Assembly: GCF_000970855.1 (NCBI RefSeq)
Contig: NZ_KQ034046.1
Location: 396,942-460,941, forward strand
Direction: 5' to 3'
Length of the DNA: 64,000 nucleotides
DNA from: Lactobacillus helsingborgensis
Lineage (GTDB): Bacteria > Bacillota > Bacilli > Lactobacillales > Lactobacillaceae
Part shown: piece by piece, positions 24,539 to 32,996 of the stretch
How positions within the stretch are numbered: position 1 is the stretch's first letter
Layout of the letters: every line of letters begins with the position of its first letter
Made by a program: the position numbers and the translations under genes
The notes under the pieces: model-generated
The model's input: only the letters and a program-made list of their open reading frames with translations
Databases searched by the model: none
What the model was told of the DNA's origin: nothing

Positions 24539-26134
24539 TTATTCCTTTTCGCTTTTTTTCTGCAAAGGTAATTCTATATAAAAATTGCTGCCATGAGGCT
24601 TACAAGATGAAACTACAAGATGACCACTATAGGATTTAATGATTTGCTGCACCAGTATAAGTCCATAGCCGTGATCTTTACCCTTAGTTGAATACTTTTG
24701 TTTAAACAAATGCTTTTTGACTTCGCTTGAAATACCAGTGCCGGTATCTGTAACTTCAATAATCAAAACGGAACTTTCGCTGTCAAAATTAATTGTTAAG
24801 GTAATTTTGCCGCTATCTTTAATTGCCGCGAGCGAGTTGTCAATGAGGTTGCCCAGTATTTTAATCAGGTCCAAATTCAGTTGCTCAGTAACAATCTTTT
24901 GCGGTAAGTTGGAGTCTGGCGTAATTTCCAAGCTGATTCTCTGCTCTTGTGCCTGGTTCATTTTCCCCGTCAAGAAGCCAACGAGTGCAGGAGATTCGAG
25001 TTGCTTATTCAATTGGCCAAATTCTTGCTGGTAATTTTGGTTTATTTGCGCGATGAATGAATTAACTTGATCATACTGTTTTAATTCAATCATCCCGTAA
25101 ATTGCCTGCAATTTATTTAGAAATTCGTGTGACTGTGCCCGCAGTGACTGAATGTATTGCTGACTGCCTGCAAGCTGCTCGGATAGTTTCTGATATTTGG
25201 ATTGATCCTGCAGTAAAGCTACTTGACCAAAAATCTGCTTATGGTATACCAGCTGGCTGACTGAAACAATATATTCTTTAGCATTGATCAAGACCAGTTC
25301 ATTTGTCTTAGGTAATTGCTGGTTATCTGCAAATAATAAATCATTTAAATTTTTATCCAGAGACTTTCCTACTATTAGAGCAGGAAAAGATTTCTTGGCC
25401 AAGTGATTAGCAGTAATTAAAATTTTTTGATTATTAACCACGATAAGCGCTTCATCAATACTATCATTAATAGCATATAATTCTGTGAGCTTAAATGCAA
25501 TTTCATTTGGCTCCATGTCGAACAGCGTTTTTTTAATGTGCCTTGCTATTAATAACGCCAGCAGTATGCCAATTATTAAGGCAACCAAAGAACCGATCAC
25601 AACAGATTTTTGAGCAACCCGAATAACTTTACTGATTGATTTATCAGTTAAGCCAACGCAAACAATTCCGATTTGCTTTTCTTGCGCAAAAATTGGACGA
25701 AAAATACGGTAGCCGGTTCCCAAAACACCCATACGGTGTGAATAATGCACCTTACCGGAACTTGATTTTTGAGCATCAGAAGGCGAACTAAATCTTTTGC
25801 CAATATGATTTTCAGCAGGGTGGGAATAACGAACGTAGTTATTGTCAAGTACCACAATAAAGTCTACTTTAGTCTCTTTTTTTACTTGGTCAGCATATTT
25901 TTGGATCGAGTTATCTTTTGTCGGTTTGACTCTTTTTCTTAAAGCAGTTTGTACCTGCTGATTATTGGCGACAATTTTAGCCACACTATTAATTTCTTCT
26001 TTGATGATTTGCTTTTGGTTTTGCGCTACTTGATATGATGTGATGGTGCCAGCAGTTAAAATAAAAACAATAGTGGTAAAAAAAACCAGAAAAATAGTTT
26101 TTGACTGTAGCGTAAAACGTGTTTTTTTGAACAT
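24539..26134 (-). CDS. CitA/DcuS-type sensor histidine kinase
   Basis: A 531-aa membrane kinase. Helix 1 (about 12-33), an extracytoplasmic Cache-type sensor with RYSHPAENHIGKRF, helix 2 (about 176-198), a cytoplasmic PAS region, then the phospho-acceptor motif RAQSHEFLNKLQAIYGMI and a HATPase domain (NLIDNSLAAI, VTDTGTGIS, GLILVQQI). Family members sense citrate, malate or fumarate outside the cell. AAGGAAG precedes the ATG. It forms an operon with the regulator at 23851. Confidence 0.9.
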   Translation of the reverse strand: MFKKTRFTLQSKTIFLVFFTTIVFILTAGTITSYQVAQNQKQIIKEEINSVAKIVANNQQVQTALRKRVKPTKDNSIQKYADQVKKETKVDFIVVLDNNYVRYSHPAENHIGKRFSSPSDAQKSSSGKVHYSHRMGVLGTGYRIFRPIFAQEKQIGIVCVGLTDKSISKVIRVAQKSVVIGSLVALIIGILLALLIARHIKKTLFDMEPNEIAFKLTELYAINDSIDEALIVVNNQKILITANHLAKKSFPALIVGKSLDKNLNDLLFADNQQLPKTNELVLINAKEYIVSVSQLVYHKQIFGQVALLQDQSKYQKLSEQLAGSQQYIQSLRAQSHEFLNKLQAIYGMIELKQYDQVNSFIAQINQNYQQEFGQLNKQLESPALVGFLTGKMNQAQEQRISLEITPDSNLPQKIVTEQLNLDLIKILGNLIDNSLAAIKDSGKITLTINFDSESSVLIIEVTDTGTGISSEVKKHLFKQKYSTKGKDHGYGLILVQQIIKSYSGHLVVSSCKPHGSNFYIELPLQKKSEKE

Positions 26135-26214
26135 ATATCTTCCTTTGTTTTTTGCAATTATATTTAATTGTAATATAAATTCTTAAATTAAGATTTTTAA
26201 AATAAAAAACATAA

Positions 26215-26252
26215 AAATAAGTGATTTTGCTAATTGGTAAAATCACTTATTT
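26215..26252 (-). terminator. Terminator of gatBA
   Basis: AAATAAGTGATTTT (26215-26228) pairs perfectly with AAAATCACTTATTT (26239-26252); it ends the leftward gatA-gatB transcript. Confidence 0.8.
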
Positions 26253-26275
26253 AATTAAAGAAAGAATGTGTATTG

Positions 26276-26566
26276 TTATTGCAAATGCAAAGCACTGATA
26301 ACTTGATCAACTGTATTATCCATATTAATACCGGTGAGAAAAGCTAAGCCGTTAATGACCGGAGTACCTACGTCTTCAGTATACTTTGCAGTAGTGACGA
26401 TTAAATCATAGTCATTTGCTTGACTACGTAATTGGGGAATTGAAGTCTGTGAAAAGCTCACTTTATCACTACCAAAGCCCCGTTTTTTCAATTCTTCTTC
26501 CAATTTGTTGCGTGCAACTGTTGAAGTGGCTATCCCAGAACCACAAGCTACTAAAATCTTTTTCAT
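26276..26566 (-). CDS. gatB: PTS EIIB component, galactitol type
   Basis: A 96-aa cytosolic phosphocarrier. MKKILVACGSGIATSTVA shows the P-loop-like site with phospho-Cys8, typical of GatB proteins; it hands phosphate to the sugar alcohol during transport by GatC. AGGAAT-type site, 27 bp downstream of gatA. It is transcribed away from gatC, which lies across the divergent control region. Confidence 0.88.
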   Translation of the reverse strand: MKKILVACGSGIATSTVARNKLEEELKKRGFGSDKVSFSQTSIPQLRSQANDYDLIVTTAKYTEDVGTPVINGLAFLTGINMDNTVDQVISALHLQ

Positions 26567-26593
26567 AATTCTATTCCTTTCTCTGACTAAATA

Positions 26594-27061
26594 TTAAATG
26601 TGAACTTCTTGAAAAATTTGGTTTAAATCAGCAAATAATTCTTCTGCTGTAGTGTATTTCATGAGTTGTTTTAAATGTTGTGAATCTTGCACAATGCCCA
26701 TGATTTTTTGCAGCATTGATAACTGTCCTTTTGGCTCTGCAATTGCCATCATAATAACAATGGAAACTGGTAAAGTGCTTTTTGGTTCTCCCATATTATG
26801 AAAGTCTACGGGCTCTTTTAATGTCATTACAGCTAAAGTAGATGTTATTACATGTTCTGAATCTGCGTGAGGAATAGCAACGTTAATTTTACCGGTTGGC
26901 AAACCCGTAGGAAAGATCTTTTCCCTTGCTAGCACAGCATCTTTATATGTAGAACGAGCATAACCGGCATTTTCAACCTCTAATGCCAGAAAAGACAACG
27001 CATCATGATCATTTTTAAATTTTTTATTTGGAAAAACAAGATTTTTATGAATTATTTCCAA
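26594..27061 (-). CDS. gatA: PTS EIIA component, galactitol/fructose type
   Basis: A 155-aa PTS_EIIA-2 domain protein; phospho-His65 lies in VAIPHADSEHV. It accepts phosphate from HPr and gives it to GatB. The start is placed at TTG 27061, because GGAG lies 9 bp before it, whereas the ATGs at 27076 and 27070 overlap or touch that GGAG and lack their own site. First gene of the leftward gatA-gatB unit. Confidence 0.85.
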   Translation of the reverse strand: MEIIHKNLVFPNKKFKNDHDALSFLALEVENAGYARSTYKDAVLAREKIFPTGLPTGKINVAIPHADSEHVITSTLAVMTLKEPVDFHNMGEPKSTLPVSIVIMMAIAEPKGQLSMLQKIMGIVQDSQHLKQLMKYTTAEELFADLNQIFQEVHI

Positions 27062-27117
27062 TATAATCATCTCCATTAGCTTAAATATTTTATAAAAACT
27101 GAAGTAGTCTTAAAATA

Positions 27118-27131
27118 GAATAGCGCTTTCA
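27118..27131 (-). promoter_or_regulatory. Candidate cre (CcpA) site in the gat control region
   Basis: On the minus strand the sequence is TGAAAGCGCTATTC, matching 12 of 14 positions of TGWAARCGYTWNCW. It lies between gatA and the large inverted repeat, fitting catabolite repression of gat. Confidence 0.5.
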
Positions 27132-27139
27132 TTAGATAT

Positions 27140-27211
27140 TTGCAATACTTTTAGACAAAAAAATTGTCATATTTTATTTTTTGCAAAATATTTTTGTCAA
27201 AAGTATTGCAA
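27140..27211. promoter_or_regulatory. Large inverted-repeat operator between gatA and gatR
   Basis: TTGCAATACTTTT-A-GACAAAAA (27140-27161) is mirrored by TTTTTGTC-AAAAGTATTGCAA (27191-27211), differing only by one extra base. The left arm also forms GACAA-AAAAA-TTGTC. Two symmetric binding sites about 50 bp apart in a divergent promoter region suggest a DeoR-type repressor (the adjacent gatR) controlling both directions, possibly by looping. Confidence 0.7.
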
Positions 27212-27264
27212 TTGCACTTAATCAGTCTTATATTAAATTCGAAGCGAAAAAAAGGAGTGTAAAT

Positions 27265-28023
27265 TTGGACGCAACAAAACGTAGAATGAAAATTTTAGAT
27301 ATGTTTCAATCACAAAATACTCTAAAAATTTCTTTTATATCCAAAAAGTTAAATGTTTCCAGGGAAACCATTCGAGGCGATTTATCAGTATTACAAGATC
27401 AAGGCAAAGTAACTTTGATCCGTGGTGGTGCTATCTTAATTGTTTCAAAAGATGAAACCCCTTACGAAAAAAGATTAGACTTTATGGTCGCAGAAAAAAA
27501 CGAAATTGCTGAGTCATTTTGTAATTGTATTAAAGAAGGGGATACGATTTATTTGGACTTCGGTACCACGTCCTTGTTCGTAGCTCAGAAACTTCATAGG
27601 TTTAAAAAGCTGACAGTTGTAACTAATTCGCTTCCTATCATCAATGAGCTCTATAAAGATGATAATATTGCACTCTTTGTATTAGGGGGGAGAGCTAGGA
27701 AAAATGAAGGGTCTTTTGTAGGCGAAATCGCTCATGAATATTTAGATTCATTAAACATCAATATTGGTTTCTTTAGTGGTGGCGGTTTTGATACAAAGGT
27801 AGGACTTTCAAACTTTAGTATAGATGAGTCTAAATTATCAAGAATCTTTGTTAAGAAATGCTTGAAAGTAGCAGTTGGGGTTGATCATTCAAAATTTAAT
27901 CAGATTTATACCCAAAATGTTGCCAGCATAGAAGATATTGATATTTTAATTTCAGATACGATTGATAGAAAAATATATAAAAAACTGGAAGATAAAATTC
28001 CAGAAGTTATCTCAAGAAAATGA
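27265..28023 (+). CDS. gatR: DeoR/GlpR-family repressor of the galactitol PTS
   Basis: A 252-aa sugar-phosphate-responsive repressor. The N-terminal DeoR helix-turn-helix reads LKISFISKKLNVSRETIRGD; the C-terminal DeoRC effector domain has YLDFGTTS and FVLGGRARKNEG. The TTG at 27265 is chosen since AAAGGAG lies 7 bp upstream; longer in-frame starts would translate the operator. It is followed 9 bp later by gatC. Confidence 0.87.
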   Translation: MDATKRRMKILDMFQSQNTLKISFISKKLNVSRETIRGDLSVLQDQGKVTLIRGGAILIVSKDETPYEKRLDFMVAEKNEIAESFCNCIKEGDTIYLDFGTTSLFVAQKLHRFKKLTVVTNSLPIINELYKDDNIALFVLGGRARKNEGSFVGEIAHEYLDSLNINIGFFSGGGFDTKVGLSNFSIDESKLSRIFVKKCLKVAVGVDHSKFNQIYTQNVASIEDIDILISDTIDRKIYKKLEDKIPEVISRK

Positions 28024-28032
28024 GGTGTTTAA

Positions 28033-29388
28033 ATGCAAGTTTTACAATATATAGTTAACTTAGGTGCCTCAGTTATGATACCAATTGTGATCTTTATCAT
28101 TGGTGTCATTTTCCGCGCAGGTGTGGGTAAATCCCTCAAAGCCGCTCTTTCAATCGGTGTCGGTTTTACAGGAATAAACTTGGTAATTCAACTGCTTACC
28201 AATAACTTGGGTAAAGCAGCCGAAGCAATGGCTAAGAACTTTCACTTAGGCCTAGACGTCGTTGACGTTGGCTGGCCAGGAACATCACCTTTAGCGTGGG
28301 CATCAGAACTAGGATTAATAGCAATTGTAGTTTCAATTATCGTTAATGTAATTATGTTGCTGACTAAGATGACGAAAGTTGTTAATGTCGACATTTGGAA
28401 TATTTGGCATATGGCTTTTACTGGCTGTATTGTACAAGTTGTTACAGGCAGCTATTGGCTGGCAATTATCGCCATCATAATTCATTCGGCCATTGTTTTT
28501 AAACTGGGTGATATTTTTACTCCAGTTACAGATAATTATTTTGGCTTAAACGGTATTTCAATCCCTCATGGCGATTCAGCAATCATGGGAGTATTTGCTA
28601 AGCCAATTGATGATTTAATTGACCACATTCCAGGATTAAATAAAATAGATATTTCTTTTGAAACTATTGAAAAGAGATTTGGAGTTTTTGGTCAACCATC
28701 AATTTTAGGTGCCTTTTTAGGATTAATAATCGGTCTATTAGCAGGACAAGGAATTGGTAAAGCCTTAACTTTGGCCATTCAAATGGCGAGTGTCATGGTT
28801 TTGATGCCAGTGGTTGTGAAATACATTATGGAAGGTTTAATTCCAATTTCAGACGCTGCCAAAAAAATTATGGATAAGCACTTTAAAAACGCTAATTTCA
28901 CAATTGGTATGGATCCAGCCTTGTTACTAGGTGATTCCAACGTAATTGCGACCAGTTTATTGCTAATTCCGATTACACTCCTTTTAGCGATGATCATGCC
29001 TGGCAACCGCATTTTACCATTTGGTGATTTGGCTACTATTGGATTCTTTGTTGCTATTGCGGCAGGTATTCATAAAGGTAACATTTTTAGAACATTGATT
29101 TCAGGTACTGCTATTATGACCATGACGATCTGGATTTCTAACCAAACTTGGAAGTATCAAGTTAAGCTAGGTCGCTCTGTTGGTTTGTTAGCAGCAAATA
29201 AGAAAGTGGGCTCATTAGACCAAGGTGGTAATCCTATTACCTATATTTTGGCTAAGGGTCTTTCAAAGGAATTCAGCATTGGGTTGCTTATTATTTTTGT
29301 CCTTTGGGTAAGCGCTTTCGTTTATACCTATATCAGCTACAAAAAGAAATCATTGTACAAGATTGATTCAGTCGAAGAAAAAAATTAG
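28033..29388 (+). CDS. gatC: PTS EIIC component, galactitol type
   Basis: Membrane channel (451 aa, about 10-12 helices) of the galactitol-family PTS. The N-terminus LNLGASVMIPIVIFIIG-like segment, GISIPHGDSAIMG and the conserved TIGMDPALLLGDSNVI are features of GatC. TGAGGTG provides the ribosome binding site. It is the transport gene of gatR-gatC-SDR-lacD; its EIIA and EIIB are on the other strand. The substrate may be galactitol or another hexitol. Confidence 0.88.
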   Translation: MQVLQYIVNLGASVMIPIVIFIIGVIFRAGVGKSLKAALSIGVGFTGINLVIQLLTNNLGKAAEAMAKNFHLGLDVVDVGWPGTSPLAWASELGLIAIVVSIIVNVIMLLTKMTKVVNVDIWNIWHMAFTGCIVQVVTGSYWLAIIAIIIHSAIVFKLGDIFTPVTDNYFGLNGISIPHGDSAIMGVFAKPIDDLIDHIPGLNKIDISFETIEKRFGVFGQPSILGAFLGLIIGLLAGQGIGKALTLAIQMASVMVLMPVVVKYIMEGLIPISDAAKKIMDKHFKNANFTIGMDPALLLGDSNVIATSLLLIPITLLLAMIMPGNRILPFGDLATIGFFVAIAAGIHKGNIFRTLISGTAIMTMTIWISNQTWKYQVKLGRSVGLLAANKKVGSLDQGGNPITYILAKGLSKEFSIGLLIIFVLWVSAFVYTYISYKKKSLYKIDSVEEKN

Positions 29389-29413
29389 AACAAAATAGAA
29401 CAAGAGGTTAGTA

Positions 29414-30223
29414 ATGTTGCACGAGAATGATTGGTTAAATATTAAGAATAAGGTCTTTATCGTAACCGGCGGCTCTTCAGGAATAGGGAGCGCGATTGTA
29501 GATGAACTGCTTGATGATGGAGCTAAGGTTGTCAATGCTGATTTAAATGATGACAAACGTGAAGCACCAAATTATTTATGGGTTAAAACAGATGTCACCA
29601 GTAAAGAAGATACAGAAAATGTCGTTAAAACAGCAATTGATCACTTCGGTCAGTTGGATGGGTTAGTGAATAACGCTGGTATTAACATCCCTCGTATTCT
29701 GGTTGATCCCAAAGATCCAGACGGAAAATATGTAATCAATGAAAACAATTATGACAAGATGTTTGATGTTAATGTTAAAAGTGTTTTCTTAATGTCTTCT
29801 GCAGTTGCTAAAATTCTTGTTAAACAAAAACATGGTGTAATTGTTAATATGTCCTCTGAATCAGGCTTGGAAGGCTCACAGGGTGCTGGAATTTATTCTG
29901 GAACTAAGGGAGCAATCAATGGTTTTACCAGAGCTTGGGCAAAAGAATTAGGTCAATACAATGTCCGCGTAATCGGTGTTGCACCAGGTGTACTGGAAGC
30001 AACTGGACTAAGAACCCTATCTTATGAAGAAGGGTTAGCATATTCTAGACATGAAACTGTTGAGCAATTACGTGCTGGCTACGCCAACACTTCAACAATT
30101 CCTTTAGGTAGGAGTGGCAAATTATCTGAAGTTGCCAATCTTGTTGTCTTTTTCCTTTCAGACAGATCAAGTTATATGACCGGACAGACTGTTAATGTGT
30201 CTGGCGGTAAATCAAGAGGATAA
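29414..30223 (+). CDS. SDR oxidoreductase, hexitol-phosphate dehydrogenase candidate
   Basis: Classical short-chain dehydrogenase (269 aa): NAD-binding TGGSSGIG (18-25), NNAG (86-89), catalytic S148 region and Y161-S-G-T-K165, and the PG motif of VAPGVLEATGL. It resembles sorbitol-6-phosphate 2-dehydrogenases. In this operon it most likely oxidises the sugar-alcohol phosphate made by GatABC. If that is galactitol-1-phosphate, the product would be tagatose-6-phosphate; this is unusual, since the known GatD is a zinc MDR enzyme. Confidence 0.8.
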   Translation: MLHENDWLNIKNKVFIVTGGSSGIGSAIVDELLDDGAKVVNADLNDDKREAPNYLWVKTDVTSKEDTENVVKTAIDHFGQLDGLVNNAGINIPRILVDPKDPDGKYVINENNYDKMFDVNVKSVFLMSSAVAKILVKQKHGVIVNMSSESGLEGSQGAGIYSGTKGAINGFTRAWAKELGQYNVRVIGVAPGVLEATGLRTLSYEEGLAYSRHETVEQLRAGYANTSTIPLGRSGKLSEVANLVVFFLSDRSSYMTGQTVNVSGGKSRG

Positions 30224-30307
30224 ACTTTTAAATTTGTATTTCATTTTTAATCTTTTCACTCGTCGTTTTAAAGATGAAAAGAAAAATGATATTGAAGGAG
30301 AGATATA

Positions 30308-31303
30308 ATGAGAACAATTTCTGCAGCAGTTGCTGAACACATGGCAAAACTGTCAACAGCTGATGGCATCATCAGCGCCTTGGCAATTGATCAACGTGGC
30401 TCTTTGAAAAAAATGCTGGCTGATGCTGCTAATAAGCCTGCTGACGAAACAACGATTGTTGATTTTAAAAAAGCAGTTTCCAGTGAACTGACTCCTTATG
30501 CTTCAGCCATTTTGACTGATCCTGAATATGGCTTACCGGCAACCAAAGTTAGAGATCAAGCTTGCGGCTTGCTGCTTTCTTATGAAAAAACTGGTTATGA
30601 TACGACAGAACCGGGCAGAATGCCTGACCTAATTGCTAACCAGTCTGGATTAAGAATTAAAAATGAAGGTGGCGATGCCATTAAGTTTTTGGTTTACTAT
30701 GATCCCGATGAAGGACAGGAAATTAATGATAAAAAGCAGGCTTTTGTTGAAAGAGTTGGTGCAGAGGCTTTAGCTAATGAACTACCATTCTTTTTAGAAG
30801 TTTTAACTTATGACGCAAATATTGCTGATGCTAAAAGCGAGGAGTTTGCAAAAGTTAAGGCCGATAAAGTGCTTAAAACAATGAAAGAATTTTCCAAACC
30901 CCAATACGGTGTAACTGTCTTAAAGGTTGAAATTCCTTTCAACATTAAGTTTGTTGCCGGCTTTAATGGGGACAATAACGTTGTTTACACTCAAGAAGAA
31001 GCTAAGGATTTGCTAAAGAAGCAGTCTGAAATAACTGATTTACCATATATTTTCTTGTCTGCTGGCGTAACCAGTGAAGAATTTATCGCTGAAATCAAAA
31101 TGGCTGAAGAAGCTGGTGCTGATTTTAACGGTGTTCTTTGCGGGCGAGCTACTTGGAAACCCGCAATCAAACCTTTTGCGGCTGAAAGTGAAGCAGCAGG
31201 TAGAAAATGGTTATCTACTCAAGGTAAAGAAAATATCGAAAGCTTGAATGAGGCTCTTAAAAAGGCTAAGTCCTGGCAGGAAAAGTTAAAAATTGCTAAG
31301 TAA
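30308..31303 (+). CDS. lacD: Tagatose-1,6-bisphosphate aldolase
   Basis: Class I aldolase (331 aa) splitting tagatose-1,6-bisphosphate to DHAP and glyceraldehyde-3-phosphate. The N-terminal ISALAIDQRGSLKKML and the TVLKVEIPFN segment, with the Schiff-base Lys206, identify LacD. AAGGAG precedes the ATG. It closes the gatR-gatC-SDR-lacD unit and links it to lacAB at 20.5 kb. The kinase step (LacC or a phosphofructokinase) must be elsewhere. Confidence 0.92.
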   Translation: MRTISAAVAEHMAKLSTADGIISALAIDQRGSLKKMLADAANKPADETTIVDFKKAVSSELTPYASAILTDPEYGLPATKVRDQACGLLLSYEKTGYDTTEPGRMPDLIANQSGLRIKNEGGDAIKFLVYYDPDEGQEINDKKQAFVERVGAEALANELPFFLEVLTYDANIADAKSEEFAKVKADKVLKTMKEFSKPQYGVTVLKVEIPFNIKFVAGFNGDNNVVYTQEEAKDLLKKQSEITDLPYIFLSAGVTSEEFIAEIKMAEEAGADFNGVLCGRATWKPAIKPFAAESEAAGRKWLSTQGKENIESLNEALKKAKSWQEKLKIAK

Positions 31304-31318
31304 TTTTTAGATTAAAAG

Positions 31319-31357
31319 AAAACTTTCTACACAGTAATTAGATGTAGAAAGTTTTTT
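31319..31357 (+). terminator. Terminator of the gatR-lacD operon
   Basis: ACTTTCTACA / TGTAGAAAGT hairpin with an A-rich 5' and seven-T 3' flank. Confidence 0.85.
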
Positions 31358-31512
31358 TATTTAATATGAAGATTTTCAAAATAAGACCAATATTTTTGTT
31401 TCCGAACTAGTTTTGTCGACCGAGTGCCGCCAAAATGAGGTAATTGCTGTTTAATTCCGTTCATCATTTTGTTTAAAAATGAAAAAGCGGCACTTGCATA
31501 CTGTAGTTTAAT
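31357..31512 (-). pseudogene. Probable 3' remnant of an unknown gene
   Basis: An open minus-strand stretch of 51 codons, ending at 31357, reads a protein-like sequence (AAFSFLNKMMNGIKQQLPHF, then GGTRSTKLVRKQKYWSYFEN). It has no Shine-Dalgarno-supported start: the only ATGs (31467, 31464) follow no purine-rich site and the frame is closed upstream by a stop. It looks like the tail of a lost gene. Family not recognised. Confidence 0.3.
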
Positions 31513-31544
31513 TCATGCATTCTTCTCATTCAGATATTCAAATC

Positions 31545-31577
31545 AAACAAAAACAGAGGGCAAATTGCTGCCTTCTG
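31545..31577 (-). terminator. Terminator of the small gene at 31591
   Basis: Minus-strand hairpin CAGA-GGCA / TGCC-TCTG with one mismatch, followed by TTTTTG. Confidence 0.6.
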
Positions 31578-31590
31578 TGATCAGTGTATT

Positions 31591-31707
31591 TTAATCTGCT
31601 ATTTTTTTAGCGTTTTCCATTGCTTTCATAATTGCAGGATTTTTGGAATGACAATCCTTAATCATTTGCAAGTCTTCTTCATCTAAAATAACTTCGTATT
31701 TGCTCAT
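31591..31707 (-). CDS. Small protein of 38 residues, unknown function
   Basis: A short gene with AGAAAGGAAA upstream of ATG 31707 and a terminator hairpin 14 bp after its stop. The peptide (MSKYEVILDEEDLQMIKDCH and 18 more residues) is charged, predicted helical, with one Cys and no membrane segment or signal. The combination of ribosome binding site, protein-like composition and terminator supports expression. It lies in the 790-bp gap between lacD and apf; the remainder of that gap (31708-32095) holds the long untranslated leader of apf and nothing else I can support. Confidence 0.55.
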   Translation of the reverse strand: MSKYEVILDEEDLQMIKDCHSKNPAIMKAMENAKKIAD

Positions 31708-32095
31708 TGTGTTTTTCCTTTCTGCCAAATCTAAATTTTACTATAACACTTTATTGGGTAAACGAGTAAAACTAGTCAAAGTTTTTCATTTGTGTTGCAA
31801 AATCAGTTTTGATCAGCGATGTTTGCACATTGCAAACGGGTGTTCTTGCTATTAGCAATTCAAGTTTAATCCCTTGCTACTGCAGCGTTTTCAAGCACTA
31901 AATTTAGAATAAATTTGTGTTACAAGTGTGACATTTTGAGTGGCAGAGGTAATTAATTCTTAAAAGTTGAGTGATATTCCTGTTATGGTTCTGCAACTTT
32001 AACGTTGTACTATATAAACCATCAAATTGAATAATACTTTGCTATTTTTGATTTGAAAAAATTGTTAAGGATTTTTATTTAAGGAGAGAATTTTT

Positions 32096-32767
32096 TTGAA
32101 GGTAAAATCTATCTTAGTTAAATCAGCAGCAGTAGCAGCATTATCTGCTTCAGGAGTTGCGATCATGAGCAAGGCTAATACTAGCGATGTTCAAGCAGCT
32201 ACTGTAGAAAATGATGCAGCAGTTGTGACTGTAAACTACGTTGATGGCAATTCAATTCGTGTTTGGGACAGTTACAAACATCCTGAAGCTACTGGGCAAA
32301 TTTTACCAAGTAATTCTTCTTGGAAAGTCATTAAAACTGCTTATGACAAGAAGGGTCACAAGTGGTATGACCTAGGCAAGAATCAATGGGTTAGAGCTAA
32401 ATATGTTAATAAAGGCTACTACCCAGCAAATGAATCTCAAAATACAGCAGCTGCAACCGGCAGCGTAACGCAAAACAGTACAGTTGCTGCTAATAATGAT
32501 TCTACAAATTATAATAATGTAAATTACACTGCTGCTGCTTCTGATACAGAAGCAGGGGCTAAGGCATGGATTGCAAATCGTGAATCCGGTGGCTCATACA
32601 GTGCACAAAATGGACAGTACATTGGTAAATACCAACTTTCTGCTTCATACCTTAATGGTGACTACTCAGCTGCTAACCAAGAACGTGTTGCTAACAATTA
32701 CGTTGCGAGTCGTTATGGTTCATGGGCAGCTGCTAAACAATTTTGGCAAGCTAATGGTTGGTACTAA
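32096..32767 (+). CDS. apf: Aggregation-promoting factor-like surface protein
   Basis: Secreted 223-aa protein. A signal peptide (about 1-35, cut near VQAA), an SH3-like segment with SIRVWDSYKHPEATGQ, a Ser/Thr/Asn/Ala linker, and the typical Apf C-terminus AWIANRESGGSYSAQNGQYI ... YGSWAAAKQFWQANGWY, related to transglycosylase-like domains. Apf proteins affect cell shape, aggregation and host binding in lactobacilli. The start is TTG at 32096, 9 bp after AAGGAG. Long upstream leader, as is usual for highly expressed surface genes. Confidence 0.88.
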   Translation: MKVKSILVKSAAVAALSASGVAIMSKANTSDVQAATVENDAAVVTVNYVDGNSIRVWDSYKHPEATGQILPSNSSWKVIKTAYDKKGHKWYDLGKNQWVRAKYVNKGYYPANESQNTAAATGSVTQNSTVAANNDSTNYNNVNYTAAASDTEAGAKAWIANRESGGSYSAQNGQYIGKYQLSASYLNGDYSAANQERVANNYVASRYGSWAAAKQFWQANGWY

Positions 32768-32798
32768 TTAGCTGGCTGTTAAAAATAAAGATTGATAT

Positions 32799-32834
32799 CA
32801 GTAGACGCTCGTGAATTAGCGTCTGCTTTTTATT
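32799..32834 (+). terminator. Terminator of apf
   Basis: AGTAGACGCT / AGCGTCTGCT hairpin (one G-T pair) followed by TTTTTATTTT. Confidence 0.8.
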
Positions 32835-32996
32835 TTCTAGTTACTTAGTTTTATTTTTACCAATTTAGTAAATTAACTAATATTTCAAGTTTTTTTTGAA
32901 TTGAAAAAATAATTTAATTGGAATTCTCTAGTAATAAGTTTAGAATTAAATTTATACCAAAAAGAGCCAATATAAGAGTAACTCTCGAGGAAGATT

